Positions 57,447 to 64,000 of a DNA stretch of 64,000 nt are shown here, piece after piece. Source of the stretch: Bacteroidia bacterium (GTDB taxonomy: Bacteria > Bacteroidota > Bacteroidia > B-17B0 > Aurantibacillaceae). The DNA is taken from the NCBI GenBank assembly GCA_026003255.1, contig BPGX01000004.1, positions 124,001 through 188,000 on the forward strand. The letters run 5' to 3'. How positions within the stretch are numbered: the first letter of the stretch is position 1; each line of letters begins with the position of its first letter. The notes under the pieces are model-generated. The model was not told where the DNA came from, searched no databases, and saw nothing but the letters and a program-made list of their open reading frames with translations. The position numbers and the translations under genes were made by a program.

Positions 57447-58517
57447 TCATTTCATCTCAAATATCTCTACATTTTGAGTATTAAATAACTTTAAAATTCT
57501 TTCTTTATTCGTATCTGTAACAAATACCTGTTTTATAAAATCTGCATTCAACAAGTCAACAAATTGATTCAAACGCTGATCGTCCATTTTATCATAAATA
57601 TCGTCTAACAAAAGAATGGGGCAAACATTCGTTTTTTGAAATATGTGCAACAACTCCAACCATTTCAATGCAATAATAATCGTTTTTTGTTGACCTTGCG
57701 ACGCAAAATTTTTGGCAGCATAACCATTTAACAATATCTCAAAATCATCCCTGTGAATGCCTAATGATGTGTATCCCAGACGAATATCTTTTGGTATAGA
57801 ATTTTGCAACTCCTTGAAATAATCGTTCTGTATCGTTGAAATATAATTTAGTTCAAGAAGTTCATTGCTGTTTTGTAGCTGCGAATATGTTTTCTTTACT
57901 TTTTCTTTTACTTCTTCAAAAAATAATTTTCTCTTGTTTAATATCATTTCTCCATATTGTGCCATTTGTAAACCATAAATATCCAACAAATCCATTTGTT
58001 GATAAACATTTTCTTCTTGCTTAAGTAGTGCGTTTCGTTGTTGTAATGCTTTATTATATTGAATAAGAGCATTCAGGTAATCTTTATCAAATTTTGAAAT
58101 CAATGCATCTAAAAATTTCCTTCTCGTATCAGCATATTCCGTTATTAAATACAAATCTTGTGGCGTAATTATCACAACAGGAATTTTACCAATGTGTTCT
58201 GTAATTTTTGGATAGGGCTTCTGATTCAAAAGCACTTGCTTCCCCTCTGATTTTCTAACACTACAACTTACTTCCATGTCCATTCCTTGATTCTCAAATT
58301 TTCCATAAATCACAAAAAACTCTTTTCCAAATTGAATATTTTGTACTTCTGTGGAAGAAAAATAACTTTTAGTCATTGAAAGGTAATAAATGGAATCTAA
58401 AACGTTGGTTTTCCCTATACCATTATTACCAACAAAAGCAATAAATTTTTTAGAAAAATCTAATTGTTTATCCTCTATATTCTTAAAATACAAAACATGC
58501 AAATGCTTCAAAAACAT
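57447..58517 (-). CDS. recF: DNA replication/repair protein RecF
   Basis: RecF loads RecA at gapped DNA with RecO and RecR. The 356-residue SMC-like ATPase starts MFLKHLHVLYFKNIEDKQLDF, has Walker A GNNGIGKT (30-37), the signature SQGQQKTIIIALKWLEL and Walker B ILLLDDIYDKMDDQR. PVVIITPQDLYLI and DTRRKFLDALISKFDKDYL are also RecF-typical. It is not next to dnaA or dnaN here, as is usual outside gamma-proteobacteria and firmicutes. Confidence 0.95.
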   Translation of the reverse strand: MFLKHLHVLYFKNIEDKQLDFSKKFIAFVGNNGIGKTNVLDSIYYLSMTKSYFSSTEVQNIQFGKEFFVIYGKFENQGMDMEVSCSVRKSEGKQVLLNQKPYPKITEHIGKIPVVIITPQDLYLITEYADTRRKFLDALISKFDKDYLNALIQYNKALQQRNALLKQEENVYQQMDLLDIYGLQMAQYGEMILNKRKLFFEEVKEKVKKTYSQLQNSNELLELNYISTIQNDYFKELQNSIPKDIRLGYTSLGIHRDDFEILLNGYAAKNFASQGQQKTIIIALKWLELLHIFQKTNVCPILLLDDIYDKMDDQRLNQFVDLLNADFIKQVFVTDTNKERILKLFNTQNVEIFEMK

Positions 58518-58548
58518 ACCCGCAAAACAAAGGATTTAATAAGTAAAA

Positions 58549-58593
58549 TACAATTTAAAAAATAAAAGCCCCACCTGATAATACAATGGGGCT
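58549..58593 (-). terminator. Factor-independent terminator after the small secreted-protein gene
   Basis: On the minus strand AGCCCCA and TGGGGCT form a 7-bp stem around a 13-base loop, followed by TTTATTTTTT. It lies about 24 bases past the stop at 58617. Confidence 0.8.
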
Positions 58594-58616
58594 AACAAAA
58601 AATGTTTTATTAAAGG

Positions 58617-58865
58617 TTACTTTGGAGAATTTGCTTTGTTTGTTCCTTCTTTTTCTGGTTGAACAGCTGGTCTGGCTGTTTTACTTGATTGATTAGTAAC
58701 ATTTTCTTTAATATTAGAGGATTTCTGCTTAATAACCACTTCTTGTTTAGGCGCCTCTTTTGTTTTTGTTTCTTCCTTTTTAGGTTGTTGCTTGCCGCCG
58801 TCTTGTGCATAAGCAGTCATCGTGGTAATTATACCACAAATAACAAACACTTTAATCTCTTTCAT
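58617..58865 (-). CDS. Small exported Lys/Glu/Gln-rich protein
   Basis: This 82-residue product has a signal-like N-terminus (MKEIKVFVICGIITTMTAYAQ, cut after AYAQ), then a low-complexity hydrophilic tail rich in Lys, Glu, Gln and Pro with no Trp, Cys or Tyr. I recognise no family. That it is a real gene is supported by a perfect -7 box 17 bases upstream, the signal peptide and a strong terminator just after it. An overlapping reading frame (58610-58810) is a shadow. Confidence 0.65.
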   Translation of the reverse strand: MKEIKVFVICGIITTMTAYAQDGGKQQPKKEETKTKEAPKQEVVIKQKSSNIKENVTNQSSKTARPAVQPEKEGTNKANSPK

Positions 58866-58882
58866 AGTTTTAAAATTTAAGA

Positions 58883-58890
58883 CAAATGTA
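58883..58890 (-). promoter_or_regulatory. -7 promoter box of the small secreted-protein gene
   Basis: The minus strand reads TACATTTG, a perfect TAnnTTTG match ending 17 bases before the ATG at 58865. Confidence 0.55.
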
Positions 58891-58949
58891 TGAAATTATT
58901 TCTTCACAAAAGAAAATTTTAACATAATTTATTCTCTATTTTTAGCCCA

Positions 58950-59852
58950 ATGTTTCAACGAGCCATTCATATTTTCATTCTCGTTCTTCTCTTTAAAAAA
59001 CTTTCCTGTACTGCTCAAAATAATGATACAATACCTAACTACAAGTTTAGAAAAACATTCACTTCCTCTTCAACTATCATCGCCTATACAGGTAGTTTGT
59101 TTTATCTACAGCAAATATGGTATAAACCCTATCATACTTCTAATTTTCATTTTTTTAATGATAACAATGAATGGCTTTTAATGGATAAATGCGGACATAC
59201 TTTTACTGCTTTTTACGGAACTTACTACCTGAATAAATTATTCCATTGGTCACGTTACAAATACTCTGATAAACTGGCTTCTGCCATCGCTTTTACTTAT
59301 TTACTCAATATTGAAATTTTGGATGGTTTCAGTTCGGGCTGGGGCTTCTCTTGGGGAGACCTAACCGCCAATACACTTGGCATCGCTCTTTTTTACACAC
59401 ATCAGCAATTACAAGAAAAACTCTTTATACCTAAATTTTCCTTTGTTCAAACTCCATATCCTCCACTCAATCCCGCTTTGCTTGGTAATTCACTATCAGA
59501 ACAAATACTTAAAGATTACAACGGACAAACCTATTGGATAAGCATTACGCCTTTTTACAAATGGAATGAAAAATTAGAATGGCTATGTCTTTCTATTGGA
59601 TATAGTATTGATGGCGTAATAGGCGCAAGGAGTAATTCTTTTTATAGAAATCAAATTCATTACGATTATTCTAATATCTCAAGACAAACACAATGGTTTT
59701 TAAGCATTGATTTAGATTTTTCTAAAATTAAAACAAAACACAAATGGATTAATACATTTTTACACACCATTAATTTTATCAAAATACCTGCTCCTGCTCT
59801 TGAATGGAAAGGGAATAATCTCTACTTTCGCCCATTATTATTTTCGAATTAA
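58950..59852 (+). CDS. DUF2279 (YfiM-like) exported protein
   Basis: The 300-residue protein starts with a hydrophobic signal that ends LLFKKLSC (possible lipobox). The DUF2279 core follows: WLLMDKCGHTFTAFYGTYYLNKLFHW, YKYSDKLASAIAFTYLLNIEILDGFSSGWGFSWGDLTANTLG. This conserved His/Asp/Glu pattern is typical of the family, but its function is unknown. The last third is unconserved and beta-rich, perhaps membrane-associated. The MBL hydrolase follows after 11 bases. Confidence 0.83.
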   Translation: MFQRAIHIFILVLLFKKLSCTAQNNDTIPNYKFRKTFTSSSTIIAYTGSLFYLQQIWYKPYHTSNFHFFNDNNEWLLMDKCGHTFTAFYGTYYLNKLFHWSRYKYSDKLASAIAFTYLLNIEILDGFSSGWGFSWGDLTANTLGIALFYTHQQLQEKLFIPKFSFVQTPYPPLNPALLGNSLSEQILKDYNGQTYWISITPFYKWNEKLEWLCLSIGYSIDGVIGARSNSFYRNQIHYDYSNISRQTQWFLSIDLDFSKIKTKHKWINTFLHTINFIKIPAPALEWKGNNLYFRPLLFSN

Positions 59853-59863
59853 AAATCCTTCTT

Positions 59864-60700
59864 ATGCAACTTTATTCTATCCCAACGGGCTTTTTCAAAT
59901 TAGATGGCGGCGCAATGTTTGGTGTTGTGCCCAAAAGCATCTGGAATAAACTCAACCCCGCTGATGAAAACAATATGTGTACATGGGCAATGCGCTGCTT
60001 GCTAATTGAAGACAATAACCGACTTATATTGATAGATACAGGCATCGGCAATAAACAAAATGAAAAATTCTTCAGTTTCTACTACTTACACGGGGATGAT
60101 ACGCTTGAAAAATCCTTAAACAAACACGGATTTACAACTTCTGACATCACAGATGTTTTTCTCACACATCTACACTTTGACCATTGCGGCGGTGCTATTT
60201 CTTATGATGCATCAAAAAATATTTATTATCCAACTTTCCCAAATGCTGCTTACTGGAGCCATTCAAAACATTGGGAATGGGCTATAAACCCTAATCCAAG
60301 AGAAAAAGCAAGCTTTTTGAAAGAAAATATCCTCCCAATTCAGGAAAGTGGTCAACTCAAATTTGTTGATAAAGATAATTACAACTTACCCTTTGAATTC
60401 ATTGATGTATACGGACATACAGAAGCTATGATTCTACCAATCATAACATATAAAAATCATAAAATTATTTACATGGCTGACTTAATACCTTCTGCAGGAC
60501 ATATTCCCATTCCTTATGTTATGGCTTATGATGTACGTCCATTAGAAACACTCAAAGAAAAAGAAAAAATACTGAATACTTTATTAAATGAAAATGGATT
60601 TTTATTTTTTGAACACGACCCTCGTATTGAACTTTGTAATCTTCAAAATACAGAAAGAGGCATTAGAATGAAAGATGAATTAAAAATAACTGATTTATAA
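59864..60700 (+). CDS. MBL-fold metallo-hydrolase
   Basis: A 278-residue metallo-beta-lactamase-fold hydrolase with the metal motif THLHFDHCGG (His102, His104, Asp106, His107), a further His in DVYGHTEAM, Asp in IIYMADLIPSAGHIP, and His in FLFFEHDPRI. The GGAMFGVVPKSIWNKLNPADENN beginning is typical of a Bacteroidota subgroup near quorum-lactonase-like enzymes; the substrate is unknown. It sits 10 bases before the nitronate monooxygenase gene. Confidence 0.9.
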   Translation: MQLYSIPTGFFKLDGGAMFGVVPKSIWNKLNPADENNMCTWAMRCLLIEDNNRLILIDTGIGNKQNEKFFSFYYLHGDDTLEKSLNKHGFTTSDITDVFLTHLHFDHCGGAISYDASKNIYYPTFPNAAYWSHSKHWEWAINPNPREKASFLKENILPIQESGQLKFVDKDNYNLPFEFIDVYGHTEAMILPIITYKNHKIIYMADLIPSAGHIPIPYVMAYDVRPLETLKEKEKILNTLLNENGFLFFEHDPRIELCNLQNTERGIRMKDELKITDL

Positions 60701-60710
60701 AATTTTATCT

Positions 60711-61664
60711 ATGAAAAACAATAGAATTTGTCAATTATTTAATATTCAATACCCAATTATTCAAGCAGGGATGATTTGGTGCAGCGGATGGGAATTGGCA
60801 GCTGCAGTAAGTAACGCAGGAGGACTTGGACTTATTGGTTCAGGTTCTATGTATCCTGACATTTTAAGAGAACACATTCGCAAATGCAAAGCCGCAACTG
60901 ATAAACCTTTCGGCGTGAATGTTCCTCTACTCTATCCAGACATTGACAAACATATACAAATCATTGTAGAGGAAGGTGTGAAAATTGTATTCACCTCCGC
61001 TGGTAATCCTAAAACATGGACACCCTTTCTTAAACAACACGGCATCACCGTTGTTCACGTAGTGCCCGGCACAAAATATGCTCTGAAAGCACAGGAAGCC
61101 GGTGTAGATGCCGTTGTAGCCGAAGGATTTGAAGCAGGTGGACATAATGGTAAAGAAGAAACTACCACCTTGACACTTATTCCTGCCGTTCGCAAAGCCA
61201 TATCCATTCCTCTCATCGCAGCGGGCGGAATAGGTTCAGGATCATCTATGGCAGCAGCATTTGCTCTCGGTGCAGAGGCCGTTCAAATAGGCAGCCGATT
61301 CGTAGCTTCCAAAGAATCATCTGCTCACCCTAACTTTAAACAATCTGTTGTAAATGCCAAAGAAGGCGATACTATTCTAACACTCAAAAAACTCACTCCT
61401 GTCCGTTTAATAAAAAACAAATTTGCCTTAACCGCTCTGGAATACGAACAACGAGGCGCAAGTGCTGAAGAACTCCAGCAACTTCTCGGCAGAGCTCGTG
61501 CTAAAAAAGGCATGTTTGAAGGTGATTTAGAAGAAGGTGAACTGGAAATAGGACAAGTATCCGCACTCATAGATGATATTAAACCTGCTGCACAAATTGT
61601 TCAAGAAATTATCCAGGAATACAATCAAGTAATAACTAAACTTTGTAAATTAAAAATCGATTAA
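60711..61664 (+). CDS. Nitronate monooxygenase family flavoprotein
   Basis: A 317-residue FMN-dependent TIM barrel: NIQYPIIQAGMIWCSGWELAAAVSNAGGLGLIGSGSM near the start, PFGVNVPLLYP, KIVFTSAGNPKTW, VAEGFEAGGHNGKEETTT with the conserved His, and PLIAAGGIGSGSSMAAAFALGAEAVQIGSRFVAS for the FMN phosphate. Nitronate monooxygenase and FabK-type enoyl-ACP reductase share this architecture. EAGGHNG and the short length favour the former, but the substrate is not certain. Confidence 0.87.
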   Translation: MKNNRICQLFNIQYPIIQAGMIWCSGWELAAAVSNAGGLGLIGSGSMYPDILREHIRKCKAATDKPFGVNVPLLYPDIDKHIQIIVEEGVKIVFTSAGNPKTWTPFLKQHGITVVHVVPGTKYALKAQEAGVDAVVAEGFEAGGHNGKEETTTLTLIPAVRKAISIPLIAAGGIGSGSSMAAAFALGAEAVQIGSRFVASKESSAHPNFKQSVVNAKEGDTILTLKKLTPVRLIKNKFALTALEYEQRGASAEELQQLLGRARAKKGMFEGDLEEGELEIGQVSALIDDIKPAAQIVQEIIQEYNQVITKLCKLKID

Positions 61665-61689
61665 AAATCATAAATAAAACTTCCTAACT

Positions 61690-62949
61690 ATGATTAGTTA
61701 TCAAAAGACCCAATTGTCAAATGGACTAACTGTAATTGTCAATGAAGATTTTTCTACCCCAATGGTATCCGTTAATATTCTTTACGATGTTGGTTCAAAA
61801 GATGAACATCCTGAAAGAACAGGATTTGCACATCTTTTTGAGCATCTCATGTTTGAAGGAAGCAAAAATGTCCCAAATTTTGATGAAGCACTTCAAATGG
61901 CAGGTGGTGAAAACAATGCTTTTACAACAAATGATATTACCAATTATTACTGCACTCTACCAGCCCAAAATATTGAAACAGCATTATGGATTGAAAGTGA
62001 TAGAATGTTTGCTTTAGATATTAATCAAGAAAAATTAGATGTACAAAAAAATGTTGTCATAGAAGAATTTAAACAACGATACCTTAATAAACCTTATGGA
62101 GATGTCTGGCTTTTATTACATCCTCTGGTATACAAAGTACATCCTTATCAATGGGATACGATTGGAAAAGATATTTCTCATATTGAAAAAGCCACACTGC
62201 AGGATGTGCAAAGCTTTTACAATGCCTATTATACTCCTTCCAATGCTATATTATGCATTTCTGGAAATATCAAAGCAGAAAAAGCTTTTCAACTAGTAGA
62301 AAAATGGTTTGGAGATATACCTTACAAAAATAAACCTATTCGTCAGTTACCACAGGAACCATCACAAAATGAGAAACGAACACAGATAGTTTATAGAAAT
62401 GTTCCCAACGATGCTATTTATTTAGCATTCCGAATGGTCGGAAAAAACATTCAAAATTATGATACTTTAAAAAAATTTTATGCCACCGCACTTCTGCAGG
62501 ACATCATAAGTTTTGGCGAATCCTCTCGTTTACACCAATCATTGGTAAAAGAACAACAAATATGCGTTTCAGCATCTGCTTTAATTACTGATACAATAGA
62601 TGATGGAATGTTTGTTGTAAAAGCAAAATTAATCAGCGATTATCCTATTGAAGATGCTGAAAAAAAAGTGTATGCTGAATTGCAAAAAATAGTTCATGAT
62701 GGAATTAATGAAAATGAATTGATAAAAATTAAAAACAGTGTAGAAACATCCAATACTATTCAAGAGATGATGGTCAGTTCAAAATCCTTTTCTTTAAGTT
62801 ATTTCACGCTATTAGGCGATACAGATTTAATCAATAAAGAGAAGGGAATGATTGAAAGTATTACTCCATCGGATATACAAAAAATAGCACATGAATTATT
62901 TCAAGAAAAAAATATGTCTGTGTTGTATTATTTGAGAGATAAGAAATAA
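61690..62949 (+). CDS. M16 family zinc peptidase
   Basis: A 419-residue M16B-type peptidase with the inverted zinc motif HLFEH (His48, Glu51, His52) in GFAHLFEHLMFEGSKN, and the third ligand region in NVVIEEFKQRYLNKPYGD. M16B proteins usually work as a pair of an active and an inactive subunit encoded side by side. Only the active half is seen here, since a non-coding repeat region follows. It has no signal peptide. It lies 25 bases after the nitronate monooxygenase gene. Confidence 0.92.
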   Translation: MISYQKTQLSNGLTVIVNEDFSTPMVSVNILYDVGSKDEHPERTGFAHLFEHLMFEGSKNVPNFDEALQMAGGENNAFTTNDITNYYCTLPAQNIETALWIESDRMFALDINQEKLDVQKNVVIEEFKQRYLNKPYGDVWLLLHPLVYKVHPYQWDTIGKDISHIEKATLQDVQSFYNAYYTPSNAILCISGNIKAEKAFQLVEKWFGDIPYKNKPIRQLPQEPSQNEKRTQIVYRNVPNDAIYLAFRMVGKNIQNYDTLKKFYATALLQDIISFGESSRLHQSLVKEQQICVSASALITDTIDDGMFVVKAKLISDYPIEDAEKKVYAELQKIVHDGINENELIKIKNSVETSNTIQEMMVSSKSFSLSYFTLLGDTDLINKEKGMIESITPSDIQKIAHELFQEKNMSVLYYLRDKK

Positions 62950-63124
62950 TCTTTTTCAAATACAACTTATTGATTTAAAACAGATTATGCATTAGATACT
63001 TCTCAATGTGCTATTTCCTCTTTATTGACGCACTTTTCAGATATTTTTTATTTTCACCCTTCCACTCTTTTCTTTATTTTTATAGCAGTGTCGAAGGGTA
63101 ATTGATGAGAATATAGAAAAAAGG

Positions 63125-63231
63125 CGTCATTGCGACCCTTCCAGAAAGTGGAAGAGGAAACAATCCCAAGTTGAATATCCCCATTCCCTTTGGGATTGCT
63201 TTCGGGCAACGGCGTTGCCCTCGCAATGACG
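63125..63231. repeat. REP/MITE-like palindromic element, copy 2
   Basis: It starts CGTCATTGCGACC and ends CTCGCAATGACG, a near-perfect terminal inverted repeat. Internal dyads include CTTCCAGAAAGTGGAAG, CCCATTCCCTTTGGG and GGCAACGGCGTTGCC. It shares its ends and GC-rich, hairpin-rich style with 18704-18843. Confidence 0.75.
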
Positions 63232-63310
63232 GGCTAATTCTTTGTTTGCTGTCGTCGCAATAGGATTAGTGAAATTTGAATTTACTATAAAATCAATCCT
63301 TTTATATTTT

Positions 63311-63418
63311 AACCACAATGACACCAAGAAAATAAACAAAGTTCACTAAGCCCTGAATATTTTGCAACCGAGAAATACTTTGTTGTTCTTTGTAAAAATC
63401 TTATTTTCTCTGTGGTTC
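63311..63418. repeat. Palindromic AACCACAA/TGTGGTT intergenic element
   Basis: AACCACAATGACACCAAGAA at the left and CTCTGTGGTT at the right form an imperfect inverted repeat about 108 bases apart. The interior (AAAGTTCACTAAG, CTTTGTTGTTCTTTG) is typical of accacaaaggcacaaag-type elements seen in many genomes. Only one copy is in this window. Confidence 0.5.
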
Positions 63419-63488
63419 AAAAAAAATTATATTTTAATGACAATGAAAAGAGGTGATGAAATTTATTTTTATTGCATAAATGGTTTAT

Positions 63489-63523
63489 AAATAAAAAATC
63501 CCTGATGGAATTCACCAGGGATT
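63489..63523 (-). terminator. Factor-independent terminator after the YceI gene
   Basis: On the minus strand AATCCCTG and CAGGGATT form an 8-bp stem (loop GTGAATTCCAT, itself partly paired), followed by TTTTTATTT. It is about 25 bases beyond the YceI stop. Confidence 0.85.
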
Positions 63524-63548
63524 ATTAAGAAATGTGTGGGATAAAAAA

Positions 63549-64000
63549 TTATTTTTCTTTAATCAATTCCACTTTACAATTGATATTTACTTCATCACTT
63601 ACTACAACTCCACCTGTTTCTAATGCTGCGTTCCAGGTTAAACCAAAGTCACTTCTTTTGATTACGCCAGTTACTTTAAATCCATAGCGAATGTTTCCCC
63701 AAGGGTCTTTTACTGTTTTTCCGCTTCCAATGGCTTTGAGCGTAACTTTTTTAGTTACTCCTTTAATGGTGAGTTCGCCAACCAATTCGTATTCGTTTGG
63801 ATTTTTAGTTGGCTTCATAGATGTTGATTTGAAGCTAATCGTTGGGTACTTGGCGGCGTCAAAGAACTCAGGTGATTTTAGGTGTCCATCTCTTTGTTCG
63901 TTGTCTGTATTGATGCTGTTTACATCTGCTGTGAATGTGATGGTAGCGTTGGTGAAGTCCGTTTCTGATTTGGATTGAACTTCCCCTCCGTAGATTTTGA
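63549..64000 (-). CDS. YceI-like protein, partial (5' end outside window)
   Basis: The frame enters from the right edge and stops at 63549. About 150 residues are visible: GGEVQSKSETDFTNATITFTADVNSINTDNEQRDGHLKSPEFFDAAKYP in segments, then FELVGELTIKGVTKKV-like text, KDPWGNIRYGFKVTGVIKRSDFGLTWNAALETGGVVVSDEVNINCKVELI. This is the YceI fold, a lipocalin-like barrel that binds isoprenoid or other lipids in the periplasm. An internal ATG at 63818 is not the start. The signal peptide and first strands lie beyond the window. Confidence 0.9.
   Translation of the reverse strand, partial: KIYGGEVQSKSETDFTNATITFTADVNSINTDNEQRDGHLKSPEFFDAAKYPTISFKSTSMKPTKNPNEYELVGELTIKGVTKKVTLKAIGSGKTVKDPWGNIRYGFKVTGVIKRSDFGLTWNAALETGGVVVSDEVNINCKVELIKEK

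Larger units (their letters stand above)
62950..63548. other. Repeat-rich non-coding region between M16 peptidase and YceI genes
   Basis: The 599 bases contain no credible gene. They hold a REP/MITE-like element (63125-63231), an accacaa/tgtggtt element (63311-63418), and the YceI terminator (63489-63523). The first 170 bases show only AT-rich sequence. Confidence 0.7.

Noticed and set aside
58610..58810. Lys-rich 66-codon minus-strand frame
   Set aside because: It is the alternate frame of the small secreted-protein gene, whose signal peptide, promoter and terminator fit the other frame.
63127..63339. 70-codon minus-strand frame
   Set aside because: It reads across the REP-like element and into flanking AT-rich DNA; composition fits repeat-derived chance coding.

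Overview
The window is a stretch of ordinary chromosome from an AT-rich member of the Bacteroidota. This rests on type IX secretion sorting tails (M43 protease; SprB-repeat-like protein), lineage-typical families (GLPGLI, DUF5606, DUF2851, DUF3467, DUF4271, T9SS PorE-like protein), and many Bacteroidota -7 boxes (TAnnTTTG) 5 to 35 bases before start codons. I see no phage, integrase, transposase, CRISPR array or defence island. Genus cannot be told from the sequence.

Layout. 1-1113: 5' part of a surface tail-fibre-like protein on the minus strand. 1241-7614: purQ, metH, a DUF420 membrane protein and a haem/copper lipoprotein that carries a full PHM-type set of copper ligands. 7656-14560: nusB, DUF3467, hemN, tRNA-Leu(CAG), gcvT, comB, DUF167, DUF4271, hemD. 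14587-18642: tryptophanase (minus), a tandem thioredoxin protein and mnmE. 18956-24950 (minus): M28 peptidase, ribE, TlpA-like protein, DUF5606, fabG, purD. 25057-30133: TPP riboswitch followed by thiS-thiC-thiE-like-thiD-thiE-thiG. 30147-41914: recQ, an LTA-synthase-like phosphotransferase, a GLPGLI/outer-membrane barrel pair, YdcF-like, DUF2851, rocD, mdh. 42251-50766 (minus): ftsK, M43 protease, nadD, a Cys/Met-metabolism PLP enzyme, the PorE-like protein. 50968-58865: an SprB-like T9SS protein, then a five-gene minus-strand run (CcmF/CcsA, DUF2520, UbiA-type prenyltransferase, Maf, small membrane protein), recF and a small secreted protein. 58950-64000: DUF2279, MBL hydrolase, nitronate monooxygenase, M16 peptidase, repeats, and a partial YceI protein.

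The genes are mostly housekeeping: cofactor synthesis (thiamine, haem, riboflavin, NAD), one-carbon and sulfur metabolism (metH, gcvT, gamma-synthase/lyase), purines (purQ, purD), DNA maintenance (recQ, recF, ftsK), and cytochrome c assembly beside menaquinone-type prenyl chemistry.

The most notable signals are: (1) six one-base frameshifts in five otherwise well-conserved genes, four of them packed into 11.7-16.8 kb, mostly in A/T homopolymers; (2) a 13-base segment downstream of the TPP aptamer that is fully complementary to the aptamer's 5' strand and could be its expression platform; (3) the fused c-type haem/copper monooxygenase lipoprotein; (4) at least three families of dispersed intergenic repeats; (5) a hairpin terminator lying inside the predicted N-terminus of a thioredoxin gene.
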